From Opitutales bacterium (GTDB lineage Bacteria > Verrucomicrobiota > Verrucomicrobiia > Opitutales > Intestinicryptomonadaceae): 12,124 bases of DNA. This document shows, piece after piece, positions 1-7,688 of the stretch. Every line of letters begins with the position of its first letter. The first letter of the stretch is position 1. The notes under the pieces were generated by a model. It saw only the letters and a list, made by a program, of their open reading frames with translations. It had not been told where the DNA came from and did no database searches. The DNA lies in NCBI GenBank assembly GCA_021641325.1, contig JAJXPD010000053.1, positions 1 through 12,124 of the forward strand, given 5' to 3'. The position numbers were made by a program, and so were the translations under genes.

Positions 1-433
1 CCGCCTCCGACCAGCCGTCGCAGTTGTGGATTCCGATTTCCATTCCGTACTTCTTCGCGGTCTCGACTGTGTAGGCAAAATTTTCGAACCACTCTTTTGA
101 ATTGAATTTCACCGCGCCTTCGGGAGCGCGTATTGCGTCCGAACCGCTGATGTTGAAGATTATCGCCGCCCCGTAGTTGTTTTCCGACATCGACTTCAAG
201 TCGCGGTCAATGCCCTCGCGCGAGACGTTCGAGTTTATCCAGTGCCACCACGTCTGCACGCGCGCCTTGCCTTTCGGCGAAACGAAGCCCTCGAATATCG
301 GCGCGCTTTCGGGCGCGTCCGGATTGTAGTTTGTGTATTTGTAGAACTCGGAATCGCTCCCCGCGCCCAAGCATGCGTTTGCGGCAAACAACGCCGCAAA
401 CGACTTTGCCGTTATAGATTTAAATTTCCCCAT
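1..433 (-). CDS. GH106-type glycoside hydrolase, N-terminal part of third array member (gene C), cut by window edge
   Basis: This is the first 144 codons of a further alpha-L-rhamnosidase-like enzyme; the rest lies left of position 1. The start ATG is at 433, placed 13 bp after the stop of gene A exactly as gene A is placed after gene B. The visible protein has a signal peptide (short basic start MGKFK, hydrophobic stretch to about residue 22) followed by the GH106 opening motif TWWHWINSN at 61-69 and the start of the NCDGWSEA motif at 137-144, where the window ends. Every base matches 3563-3995 of gene A, so nothing here distinguishes C from A. It could be a full gene, a fragment, or a further copy of A in a longer array. 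Identification as GH106 is firm; whether an intact gene lies beyond the edge is unknown. Confidence 0.8.
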   Translation of the reverse strand, partial: MGKFKSITAKSFAALFAANACLGAGSDSEFYKYTNYNPDAPESAPIFEGFVSPKGKARVQTWWHWINSNVSREGIDRDLKSMSENNYGAAIIFNISGSDAIRAPEGAVKFNSKEWFENFAYTVETAKKYGMEIGIHNCDGWSEA

Positions 434-1043
434 GTGCCGAAGTTTTCTATTTTAGCGGAACGGTTTTCGAGAACACTACCTCCGCCGCGCCGATTATACC
501 AGACGGTATCGCCCCCTGTTTCCACGACATATCCCTGCCCTGGTTGGGCTGCGCCTTTTTGCCTTTTTCCGGAAAGTGGTAGCCCATCGAGTTAGACCAC
601 GTTATGCGTTGGTCTGCGGGCAGAGTCGCATCGTACAGACAGCGGTTTACCCATGTGTTGCCGACTTCTACTTCTATTTTATTATTACCCGATTTTGCGA
701 ACTTTGTGATGTCGAGCACAAACGGCTTCTTCCAGAGCGTTCCCGCAAACTTTCCGTTTACTTTGATTCGCCCTATTTCCATGACGTTCCCGAAGCTGAG
801 GTAGGCGCGTTCGTCCTTGCCGAGCTTGGGCAAGTCGACGTTCAGCTTGTAGACGCCCTTGCCCGAATAGTTCGCAACGCGCGGGTCGCTGTGTTCCGTC
901 CACGATACGAACTTTTCGAACTCCGCGCTCTTCGGCGCGCCGTACTTCTCTTCGAACTCCACGGTAAACGGCGTTTTTATATTTACGCTCTTGCGCACTT
1001 TTTCGGCCTTTGCCGAAACCTTTGCGCCGTCCGAAAGCGTTGC
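1..1043. repeat. Direct repeat R, copy 1 (1043 bp, gene C/gene A junction)
   Basis: This stretch matches 3563-4605 base for base in my line-by-line comparison (offset 3562). It holds the first 144 codons of gene C, the 13-bp spacer, and the last 198 codons plus stop of gene A, all on the minus strand. The match stops sharply at 1044, where C reads against G at 4606. The left end coincides with the window edge. Identity includes synonymous positions and the noncoding spacer, so it reflects recent duplication or gene conversion and not selection on protein alone. Confidence 0.95.
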
Positions 1044-3995
1044 CGCAACTTCGCCCGTGTTGAAAAATTCCGCCACGACGCCGTTTTCTTCCGAAATCAG
1101 GCGCGTTTGGACGTCGGCTACGTCAAAGCTTTCCCGCGTTTTCGGGAATGTCTGCCTGTCGTCGATTTTGGATTCGACAACCGTCGCATTCGTCGCTTTG
1201 CCGTCGAAGACCACAAACACCGAGTCGTTGCGGCGGAGGTCGAGGCGGAGCGTCGTATAGCCGTCAGACTCCCTGCGTTCGACAATTTCGGTGCACGTCG
1301 CCGTTTCGGGATTCCAGAGTTCCGCCCTGCCCGTTGCGTCGAAAGAAATTTCGAAAGACTTGTCGTTTTTGGCGCAGTTGACGACATAGAACCACTTTGC
1401 GCCGTTTGCGTGTTCGCGCGCGATTACCGCAAGCTGGTAGACGTCCGTTTTGTAGGCGGGGCGCAGCTTCATGTCGGCGACAACGGCGGCGGTTTTGTAG
1501 CCTACGTACACTTTGCCCCTGCCGATTTTCACAATCCCCTTTTTGCCGTCGCCGAAGAGTTCGCGGGCGAGCTTCCGCCACTGCGCGTCGGCTTTCGCGC
1601 CGCCGATTAGCGTGCGGGAAGCTGGCATTGTTTCGGCGGAAACCGTCGCGCCGGCGGAGACGAGTTTTTTCAGCGCAAGCAAGGTTTCGACGCGCAAAAC
1701 GGCGTCCGGGGCGATGTCGAGCAGTTTGTATTCTATGCGCCCGGGGGAAAGGAGCTTGCCGTCTTTTACGCGCAGAAAGTTTCGGACGCAGTCGCCGTTG
1801 ATTTTGTTGCAGTAAAAGCCTTTGGGAAGTTGGGGAAAGCCCGCCATCACGGGCGGCTCGTCTGTCATGAGCCGCAAAATATCGACCCGCGCCCTGCCCT
1901 GCTGCATTAGGTATTGCGAGCGCGAGATGTAGTCGAAGAAATCGCGAGCGAGCGAAAACCACGGCATTTTGCGGTTTATGCAGCTGCCCCACGGCTCCAT
2001 CTGCCACCCCGGTACGCGCTCGTCGGGCTGGTGGGCGAAGTCGTGGAAGACGAGCACGTTCATGCCCGCAAGCAAAATGCTGTCGGCAACGCCTTTGAGG
2101 ACAAGCGGAGAGTCCGACCAGTTGCCCTGCGCCTGCGAGAGCGCCTCGCAGGTCGCCATAGACTTGCCGAAAAACTGCGTCGCCGACGCGACCTCGCGGG
2201 TAGGAATGTACTTTGGGGCTGCTATTTCCTTTAAATCGCGGCAACTCTGCCAGATTTCGTCCTGCGGAATGTCGGCATGCTTGAAAAGCGAAAGCTGGTC
2301 GCGCAGCGACGCAACCTCCACGACAGGCTCGCACTCGTAGGTCATGCCCATTGCGCGGAGGCGTTTGCCGATTTTCCCGTAGAAATTTTCGTTCACAGTG
2401 TGCGCGGTGAACGCGCGGAGGTCGGCGGCGAACTTCTCTGTCGCCTCCTTGCTGCCTACGACTTCCCCGAGCATTGCGGGCAGCCACGGCATGATGTCGT
2501 AGCCCGCGAATTTGCGGAACATGGCGGGCATGTCGGCAGTCCAGTTTTGCGGGCCGCACTCCCAGGAGTCGGTCTCGACGTATTTGAAGACGCTTCCGGC
2601 GCTGCCGCCGGCGGCTTCGACCATTTTGGAAACGTAGCTGTCGATGTGGAAATCGGTCGCGGCGCGGTCGAGCTTGTCCGATTCAAGCCCGATTCCTTCG
2701 GGCGTCGCGGGGTGGTTGTACTCGCCGTTGATTGTGTAGCCCACGCGGACTACCTCCCACTCGCCTTCGGGAACGAGCCACTCTACGGTGTTGTCCGCGC
2801 CGATTTTCCCCTTGATGAAAACTATTTTCTTGGGGTCTATCACCGCTTTTGCTGGAATTTCCGCGGCGTCGTATGAAATGTGCAGAGAGCGTCCCCGCGC
2901 GGTTTTGATTCCGAAAGAGGCAATATACGGCGAGTTTCGGGCGACAGTCCCCGACGGAATAAGCTCGACGGAATCCACTACAACGCCCGTCGAGTTGTCC
3001 TTTGCGGCGCGTTTGCCGATTCGCCAGAACTTTGCCGTGGTAGACGGAAACGAGACAAAAGACTCGTTGGAATCTTTGTTAAGCTCGGCGATTTCGCGGA
3101 AATTTTTGCCGTCGTCGGAAACCGCCAAGAACAGATTTTTGGGCATCGACCACGACCACCTCGAATTGAAATATATCGACGACGCCTCGAAGGGTTTGTC
3201 GAATTCGAAATCCGCCCCGTACCACTTGTAGTCGGCGCGGGACGGGCGGAACTGGAACGCAAAGCGCGTTTTTGCGTCTTTTGAGAACGCCTCCGCGTAG
3301 TTGCGCGCAAACGGGGCGGTTTCGGCGTTTGCGGGCTTCAAGTTTTTGAAATGCCTTTGCATTGCCGATTCCGTCGGGCGGAACGCGGGGTACGCTACAA
3401 CTGCGATGTCCCTGTAAAACGGCTTTGCCGCCTTGTCGAAAGGGTTCGGGACTGCGTACGGGCGCGGCAGTTTTATCTTCTGGACGCCGCCGTTGCCCTT
3501 TGCGCGGACAGTCGAAGACGTCAGTTTTTTCATCGCAATTTCGGGCGTAATCCACGGGCCCGCCGCCTCCGACCAGCCGTCGCAGTTGTGGATTCCGATT
3601 TCCATTCCGTACTTCTTCGCGGTCTCGACTGTGTAGGCAAAATTTTCGAACCACTCTTTTGAATTGAATTTCACCGCGCCTTCGGGAGCGCGTATTGCGT
3701 CCGAACCGCTGATGTTGAAGATTATCGCCGCCCCGTAGTTGTTTTCCGACATCGACTTCAAGTCGCGGTCAATGCCCTCGCGCGAGACGTTCGAGTTTAT
3801 CCAGTGCCACCACGTCTGCACGCGCGCCTTGCCTTTCGGCGAAACGAAGCCCTCGAATATCGGCGCGCTTTCGGGCGCGTCCGGATTGTAGTTTGTGTAT
3901 TTGTAGAACTCGGAATCGCTCCCCGCGCCCAAGCATGCGTTTGCGGCAAACAACGCCGCAAACGACTTTGCCGTTATAGATTTAAATTTCCCCAT
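447..3995 (-). CDS. Secreted GH106-type glycoside hydrolase (alpha-L-rhamnosidase family), gene A
   Basis: The 1182-residue exported enzyme probably releases L-rhamnose or a related deoxysugar from plant or algal polysaccharide. Residues 1-24 form a signal peptide (basic start, hydrophobic FAALFAANACLGA); cleavage after ANA or LGA is possible and the Cys at 21 is a poor lipobox. GH106 hallmarks follow in family order: TWWHWINSN (61-69), NCDGWSEAAGPWITPE (137-152), a beta-sandwich insertion resembling an F5/8-type module (about 255-345), TDSWECGPQNWT (475-486, with Glu479 in the position of a conserved catalytic-site acid), HDFAHQPDERVPGW (651-664) and WGSCINRKMPWF (669-680). A C-terminal sugar-binding beta-sandwich (about 1040-1125) ends with the family signature GNTWVNR. 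Family is clear; exact sugar specificity is not. The first 144 and last 198 codons sit in the identical repeats, while the core differs from gene B. No Shine-Dalgarno is visible before the ATG, which follows gene B by 13 bp, so co-transcription is likely. Confidence 0.88.
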   Translation of the reverse strand: MGKFKSITAKSFAALFAANACLGAGSDSEFYKYTNYNPDAPESAPIFEGFVSPKGKARVQTWWHWINSNVSREGIDRDLKSMSENNYGAAIIFNISGSDAIRAPEGAVKFNSKEWFENFAYTVETAKKYGMEIGIHNCDGWSEAAGPWITPEIAMKKLTSSTVRAKGNGGVQKIKLPRPYAVPNPFDKAAKPFYRDIAVVAYPAFRPTESAMQRHFKNLKPANAETAPFARNYAEAFSKDAKTRFAFQFRPSRADYKWYGADFEFDKPFEASSIYFNSRWSWSMPKNLFLAVSDDGKNFREIAELNKDSNESFVSFPSTTAKFWRIGKRAAKDNSTGVVVDSVELIPSGTVARNSPYIASFGIKTARGRSLHISYDAAEIPAKAVIDPKKIVFIKGKIGADNTVEWLVPEGEWEVVRVGYTINGEYNHPATPEGIGLESDKLDRAATDFHIDSYVSKMVEAAGGSAGSVFKYVETDSWECGPQNWTADMPAMFRKFAGYDIMPWLPAMLGEVVGSKEATEKFAADLRAFTAHTVNENFYGKIGKRLRAMGMTYECEPVVEVASLRDQLSLFKHADIPQDEIWQSCRDLKEIAAPKYIPTREVASATQFFGKSMATCEALSQAQGNWSDSPLVLKGVADSILLAGMNVLVFHDFAHQPDERVPGWQMEPWGSCINRKMPWFSLARDFFDYISRSQYLMQQGRARVDILRLMTDEPPVMAGFPQLPKGFYCNKINGDCVRNFLRVKDGKLLSPGRIEYKLLDIAPDAVLRVETLLALKKLVSAGATVSAETMPASRTLIGGAKADAQWRKLARELFGDGKKGIVKIGRGKVYVGYKTAAVVADMKLRPAYKTDVYQLAVIAREHANGAKWFYVVNCAKNDKSFEISFDATGRAELWNPETATCTEIVERRESDGYTTLRLDLRRNDSVFVVFDGKATNATVVESKIDDRQTFPKTRESFDVADVQTRLISEENGVVAEFFNTGEVAATLSDGAKVSAKAEKVRKSVNIKTPFTVEFEEKYGAPKSAEFEKFVSWTEHSDPRVANYSGKGVYKLNVDLPKLGKDERAYLSFGNVMEIGRIKVNGKFAGTLWKKPFVLDITKFAKSGNNKIEVEVGNTWVNRCLYDATLPADQRITWSNSMGYHFPEKGKKAQPNQGRDMSWKQGAIPSGIIGAAEVVFSKTVPLK

Positions 3996-4605
3996 GTGCC
4001 GAAGTTTTCTATTTTAGCGGAACGGTTTTCGAGAACACTACCTCCGCCGCGCCGATTATACCAGACGGTATCGCCCCCTGTTTCCACGACATATCCCTGC
4101 CCTGGTTGGGCTGCGCCTTTTTGCCTTTTTCCGGAAAGTGGTAGCCCATCGAGTTAGACCACGTTATGCGTTGGTCTGCGGGCAGAGTCGCATCGTACAG
4201 ACAGCGGTTTACCCATGTGTTGCCGACTTCTACTTCTATTTTATTATTACCCGATTTTGCGAACTTTGTGATGTCGAGCACAAACGGCTTCTTCCAGAGC
4301 GTTCCCGCAAACTTTCCGTTTACTTTGATTCGCCCTATTTCCATGACGTTCCCGAAGCTGAGGTAGGCGCGTTCGTCCTTGCCGAGCTTGGGCAAGTCGA
4401 CGTTCAGCTTGTAGACGCCCTTGCCCGAATAGTTCGCAACGCGCGGGTCGCTGTGTTCCGTCCACGATACGAACTTTTCGAACTCCGCGCTCTTCGGCGC
4501 GCCGTACTTCTCTTCGAACTCCACGGTAAACGGCGTTTTTATATTTACGCTCTTGCGCACTTTTTCGGCCTTTGCCGAAACCTTTGCGCCGTCCGAAAGC
4601 GTTGC
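3563..4605. repeat. Direct repeat R, copy 2 (1043 bp, gene A/gene B junction)
   Basis: This is the second copy of the junction repeat, identical to 1-1043. It covers the first 144 codons of gene A, the 13-bp spacer and the last 198 codons plus stop of gene B. The left boundary is defined by comparison with gene B: 3561-3562 (CG) differ from 7138-7139 (GC), while 3563 onward matches. The right boundary is 4605, after which the two C-terminal regions are merely similar. The unit length of 3562 bp equals one whole gene plus spacer, so crossing-over between copies would be frame-neutral. Confidence 0.95.
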
Positions 4606-7563
4606 GGAAACTTCGCCCGCGTTGAAAAATTCCGCCGAAAGCCCGTCGCCCGCGCGTACGAGGCGCGGCTGGTTTTGGACGATTTCGCCGAACGGTTTTT
4701 CGTTCGGAAAAGTCTTTTTGCCGTCGAGCGAAATTTCAGTTGCGAAAACTTTTTTCGGCGAGGGCGTGAAGACAACAAACAGCGAATCGTTGCGGCGCAT
4801 TTCAAGCTTTACGCGCGTGTAGCCGTCGCTTTCGCGCTTTTCCAGAATTTCGGTGCGCGCCGCCGTTTCGGGATTCCAGATTTCGGCTTTGCCCGTCGCG
4901 TCGAAGGAAATTTCGAAAGTTCTGTCGTTTTCGCTGCGGTTGACGACATAGAACCACTTTTTGCCGTCGACGTGCACGCGCGGCATAATGGAGAGCCTGT
5001 CCACCGAAGTAATGTACGACTGGCGGATTTTAAGAATCTGCGCCATTTCCCATGCGCTGTAGCCGAAATACACTTTTCCCTTGCCGATTTTCACAATTCC
5101 CTTTTTGCCGTCGCCGAAAAGCTCGCGCGAAAGTTCGTTCCACTGCGACAGCGCCTTTTTGCCGCCGCTGAGCGTCATAAACTCGGGCCTCTTTTCTGCG
5201 TTTACAATTGCGCCCTCGGAAACGAGTTTTTTCAGGGCTGCAAGCGTTTCCAATCGCAAAGCCGCATCGGACGAGATATCGAGGAAATCGTACTCTATGC
5301 GCCCCGGGGAAACGAGTTTGCCGTCTTTTACGCGCAGGTAATTGCGCACGCATTCGCCGTTGATTCTGTCCGAAAAAATTCCGGAGGGAAGTTTGGGGTG
5401 CGCGGCGGCAATCGGCGGAACCTCCTTCATAAGGCGCAAAACGCGCACGCACGCCTTGCCCTGTTGGAGCATGTATTGCGAGCGCGAAATGTAGTCGAAG
5501 AAGTCGCGCGCAAGCGAAAACCACGGCATTTTGCGGTTTATGCAGCTGCCCCACGGCTCCATCTGCCAGCCGGGGACGCGCTCGTCGGGCTGGTGGGCGA
5601 AGTCGTGGAAGACGAGCACGTTCATGCCGCTTGTCAGAATCGTGTCTATTGCGCCTTTGAGCGAAAGCGGAGAATCCGACCAGTTGCCCTGCTGTTGGGT
5701 GAGCGCCTCGCACGTCGCCATCGACTTGCCGAAAAAGCTCGTTGCGGAGGCGACCATTCTGCCCATGTCCCACGTGGGAACAGCCGGCTTGCCGACTTCA
5801 CGGTAGCCCTGCCAGATTTCGTCCTGCGGAATGTCGGTTTTCATGTACAGGGAAATTTGGTCTTTGAGAGAAGCTTCGTTTGTGGGTTCGCTTTCGTATT
5901 TAAGCCCGCGCGCGCGAATGCGTTCGCCGAGCCTGCCGTAGAAATTTTTCATCACAAGGTGCGATGTCGTTTTGCGCAAGTCGGCGGCGAACTTTTCGGT
6001 CGCGTCGGCGCTTTCCACAATCTCCCCGAGCATTGCGGGCAGCCACGGCATGATGTCGTAGCCGTTAAGTTTTTTGAACTCTTCGGGCATTTTCTGCGTC
6101 CAGTTCATCGGTCCGCATTCCCAAGAATCGGTCTCTATATATTTGAAGACACTGCCGGCGTTGTCGCCCGCGGCGTCAATCATTTTGGAAATGTAGGAAT
6201 CGAAATGGAAGTCGGTGGCCTCCGCGCTGAGCTTGTCGGACTCCAAGCCCACGCCCGCGGGGCTTGCGGGGTGGTTTGTGTGCCCGTTCGTTGTGAAGCC
6301 CACGCGGATTACCTCCCACTCGCCTTCGGGAACGCGCCACTGCATTGTGCCGTCCGCCGAAATCTTCTCCTTTACGAAGATTATCTTCTTGGGGTCGATG
6401 ACCGCCTTTGCGGGAACGGGTTCGACACCGCGCGGGAGCAAACCGATATTGCTGCGGTCGGCGGCGACTTTAACCATAAACAGGGGAATGAACGAAGCGT
6501 TCCTCGGAACTGTCCCGCTCGGGACAAGCTCGATTTCGCCGATGTTCATTCTTATCTGGGCATAGTGTGTGGGCGAAGGACTTGTCCGCTTTTCCACGCG
6601 CCAATATTTGGCCGTTGTTGAGGGAATCTTGATATAGACCTCGTTGGAATGTTTCTCGAATTTGAGTTCGGCAATTTCGCGGAAGTTTTTGCCGTCGTCG
6701 GAGACAAGCAGAAACACGTTCTTGGGATAGAACCAAGACCATTTCAAATTGACGAAAATCGACGACGCCTCGAAGGGCTTTTCGAACTCGAAATCGATTC
6801 CGTAGCTCTGGTAGTCGCCTTTTGTTGCGCCGAATGTAAGCGCGGACTTCAAATTACCGTCGAACATGGCGTCGGGCTTGCCGACGAAAAATTTAGTGAT
6901 TCCGTTGGCGGGGTTGACGCTTTTGAGCGCGGATTTCATCGCAACTTCGGCGGGACGGAACGCGGGATACGCGACAACCGCAATGTCTTCGTAATAGTCT
7001 TTCGAGCCTTTCTTCGTGTGGTCTTTGCCCATCCACGGCTTCGGGAATTTTATGCTCTGCACCTGTCCGTCGCCCTTTGCGCGCACTTTGGAGCTTGTCA
7101 GACGCTTCATCGAAAGTTCGGGGGTAATCCACGGGCCGCCCGCCTCCGACCAGCCGTCGCAGTTGTGGATTCCGATTTCCATTCCGTACTTCTTCGCGGT
7201 CTCGACTGTGTAGGCAAAATTTTCGAACCACTCTTTTGAATTGAATTTCACCGCGCCTTCGGGAGCGCGTATTGCGTCCGAACCGCTGATGTTGAAGATT
7301 ATCGCCGCCCCGTAGTTGTTTTCCGACATCGACTTCAAGTCGCGGTCAATGCCCTCGCGCGAGACGTTCGAGTTTATCCAGTGCCACCACGTCTGCACGC
7401 GCGCCTTGCCTTTCGGCGAAACGAAGCCCTCGAATATCGGCGCGCTTTCGGGCGCGTCCGGATTGTAGTTTGTGTATTTGTAGAACTCGGAATCGCTCCC
7501 CGCGCCCAAGCATGCGTTTGCGGCAAACAACGCCGCAATTCCCGTAATTGTAGCTTTCATCAT
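4009..7563 (-). CDS. Secreted GH106-type glycoside hydrolase (alpha-L-rhamnosidase family), gene B, first gene of the array
   Basis: This is a paralog of gene A with the same architecture and likely role in removing rhamnose-type sugars from polysaccharides outside the cytoplasm. I place the start at the ATG at 7563 (1184 aa). A frame extension to a TTG at 7602 would put a Trp/Val/Lys-rich tail before the signal peptide and is unlikely; the next codon at 7560 is also ATG and equally possible. The signal peptide is MMKATITGIAALFAANACLGA, whose first part differs from that of gene A. Motifs, numbered from 7563, are TWWHWINSN (about 58-66), NCDGWSEAGGPWITPE (about 134-149), TDSWECGPMNWT (478-489, conserved Glu482), HDFAHQPDERVPGW (about 653-666) and the C-terminal GNTWVNR sandwich. 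Residues from ATLSDG to the end match gene A exactly, as do 132 N-terminal residues from the AALFAAN part of the signal peptide; the core is clearly diverged. It heads the leftward B-A-C operon. No Shine-Dalgarno is visible. Confidence 0.88.
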   Translation of the reverse strand: MMKATITGIAALFAANACLGAGSDSEFYKYTNYNPDAPESAPIFEGFVSPKGKARVQTWWHWINSNVSREGIDRDLKSMSENNYGAAIIFNISGSDAIRAPEGAVKFNSKEWFENFAYTVETAKKYGMEIGIHNCDGWSEAGGPWITPELSMKRLTSSKVRAKGDGQVQSIKFPKPWMGKDHTKKGSKDYYEDIAVVAYPAFRPAEVAMKSALKSVNPANGITKFFVGKPDAMFDGNLKSALTFGATKGDYQSYGIDFEFEKPFEASSIFVNLKWSWFYPKNVFLLVSDDGKNFREIAELKFEKHSNEVYIKIPSTTAKYWRVEKRTSPSPTHYAQIRMNIGEIELVPSGTVPRNASFIPLFMVKVAADRSNIGLLPRGVEPVPAKAVIDPKKIIFVKEKISADGTMQWRVPEGEWEVIRVGFTTNGHTNHPASPAGVGLESDKLSAEATDFHFDSYISKMIDAAGDNAGSVFKYIETDSWECGPMNWTQKMPEEFKKLNGYDIMPWLPAMLGEIVESADATEKFAADLRKTTSHLVMKNFYGRLGERIRARGLKYESEPTNEASLKDQISLYMKTDIPQDEIWQGYREVGKPAVPTWDMGRMVASATSFFGKSMATCEALTQQQGNWSDSPLSLKGAIDTILTSGMNVLVFHDFAHQPDERVPGWQMEPWGSCINRKMPWFSLARDFFDYISRSQYMLQQGKACVRVLRLMKEVPPIAAAHPKLPSGIFSDRINGECVRNYLRVKDGKLVSPGRIEYDFLDISSDAALRLETLAALKKLVSEGAIVNAEKRPEFMTLSGGKKALSQWNELSRELFGDGKKGIVKIGKGKVYFGYSAWEMAQILKIRQSYITSVDRLSIMPRVHVDGKKWFYVVNRSENDRTFEISFDATGKAEIWNPETAARTEILEKRESDGYTRVKLEMRRNDSLFVVFTPSPKKVFATEISLDGKKTFPNEKPFGEIVQNQPRLVRAGDGLSAEFFNAGEVSATLSDGAKVSAKAEKVRKSVNIKTPFTVEFEEKYGAPKSAEFEKFVSWTEHSDPRVANYSGKGVYKLNVDLPKLGKDERAYLSFGNVMEIGRIKVNGKFAGTLWKKPFVLDITKFAKSGNNKIEVEVGNTWVNRCLYDATLPADQRITWSNSMGYHFPEKGKKAQPNQGRDMSWKQGAIPSGIIGAAEVVFSKTVPLK
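7140..7538. repeat. Third copy of the N-terminal part of repeat R (399 bp, in gene B)
   Basis: This block is identical to 3563-3961 (offset 3577) and to 1-399. It encodes 132 residues, from the middle of the signal peptide to the NCDGWSEA motif. On its right the three sequences part inside the signal-peptide codons (A at 3962 against T at 7539). On its left they part two bases beyond 7140. Gene B therefore keeps its own start codon, promoter region and leader start while sharing the rest of the N-terminus with genes A and C. Confidence 0.95.
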
Positions 7564-7635
7564 AATGAACAAACAATAAACCAACTTCACCCACAATCTC
7601 AACCATATTTTTATCCGATTCGCGCAACTTTGTGC

Positions 7636-7664
7636 TTGAAAACGCCGGGCATTGCAAATATACC
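7636..7664 (+). promoter_or_regulatory. Candidate sigma-70-type promoter for the phosphodiesterase gene
   Basis: TTGAAA at 7636-7641 and TATACC at 7659-7664 are 17 bp apart, matching five and four of six consensus positions. Transcription would begin near 7671, 18 bp before the ATG at 7689. It lies in the 125-bp gap between the divergent gene B and phosphodiesterase genes. No equally good promoter is visible for gene B; a TTGAGA-N18-TATTGT match on the minus strand lies too close to its ATG to be trusted. Primary sigma-factor preferences differ between phyla, so this is a pattern match only. Confidence 0.4.
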
Positions 7665-7688
7665 GCTTCCCGATTTAACTTATCCGCT

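Noticed and set aside
4138..6621. An 827-codon open frame on the plus strand antisense to gene B, and similar long frames opposite gene A
   Set aside because: It is a mirror of the strongly coding minus frame in G+C-rich DNA. The protein is rich in Arg, Val and Phe without any domain, and gene B opposite has clear family motifs. The same frame starts identically opposite gene A only because the DNA is repeated.
1..7563. Repeats taken as a mobile element or CRISPR-like array
   Set aside because: The repeats are coding ends of homologous hydrolases with no transposase, no terminal inverted repeats and no short spaced units.
7564..7602. N-terminal extension of gene B to a TTG start
   Set aside because: The extension would precede a complete signal peptide that starts well at either ATG (7563 or 7560), and there is no ribosome binding site at the TTG.
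7632..7688. N-terminal extension of the phosphodiesterase to a GTG start
   Set aside because: The 19 extra residues are polar and would block a textbook signal peptide beginning at 7689. They also overlap the likely promoter.
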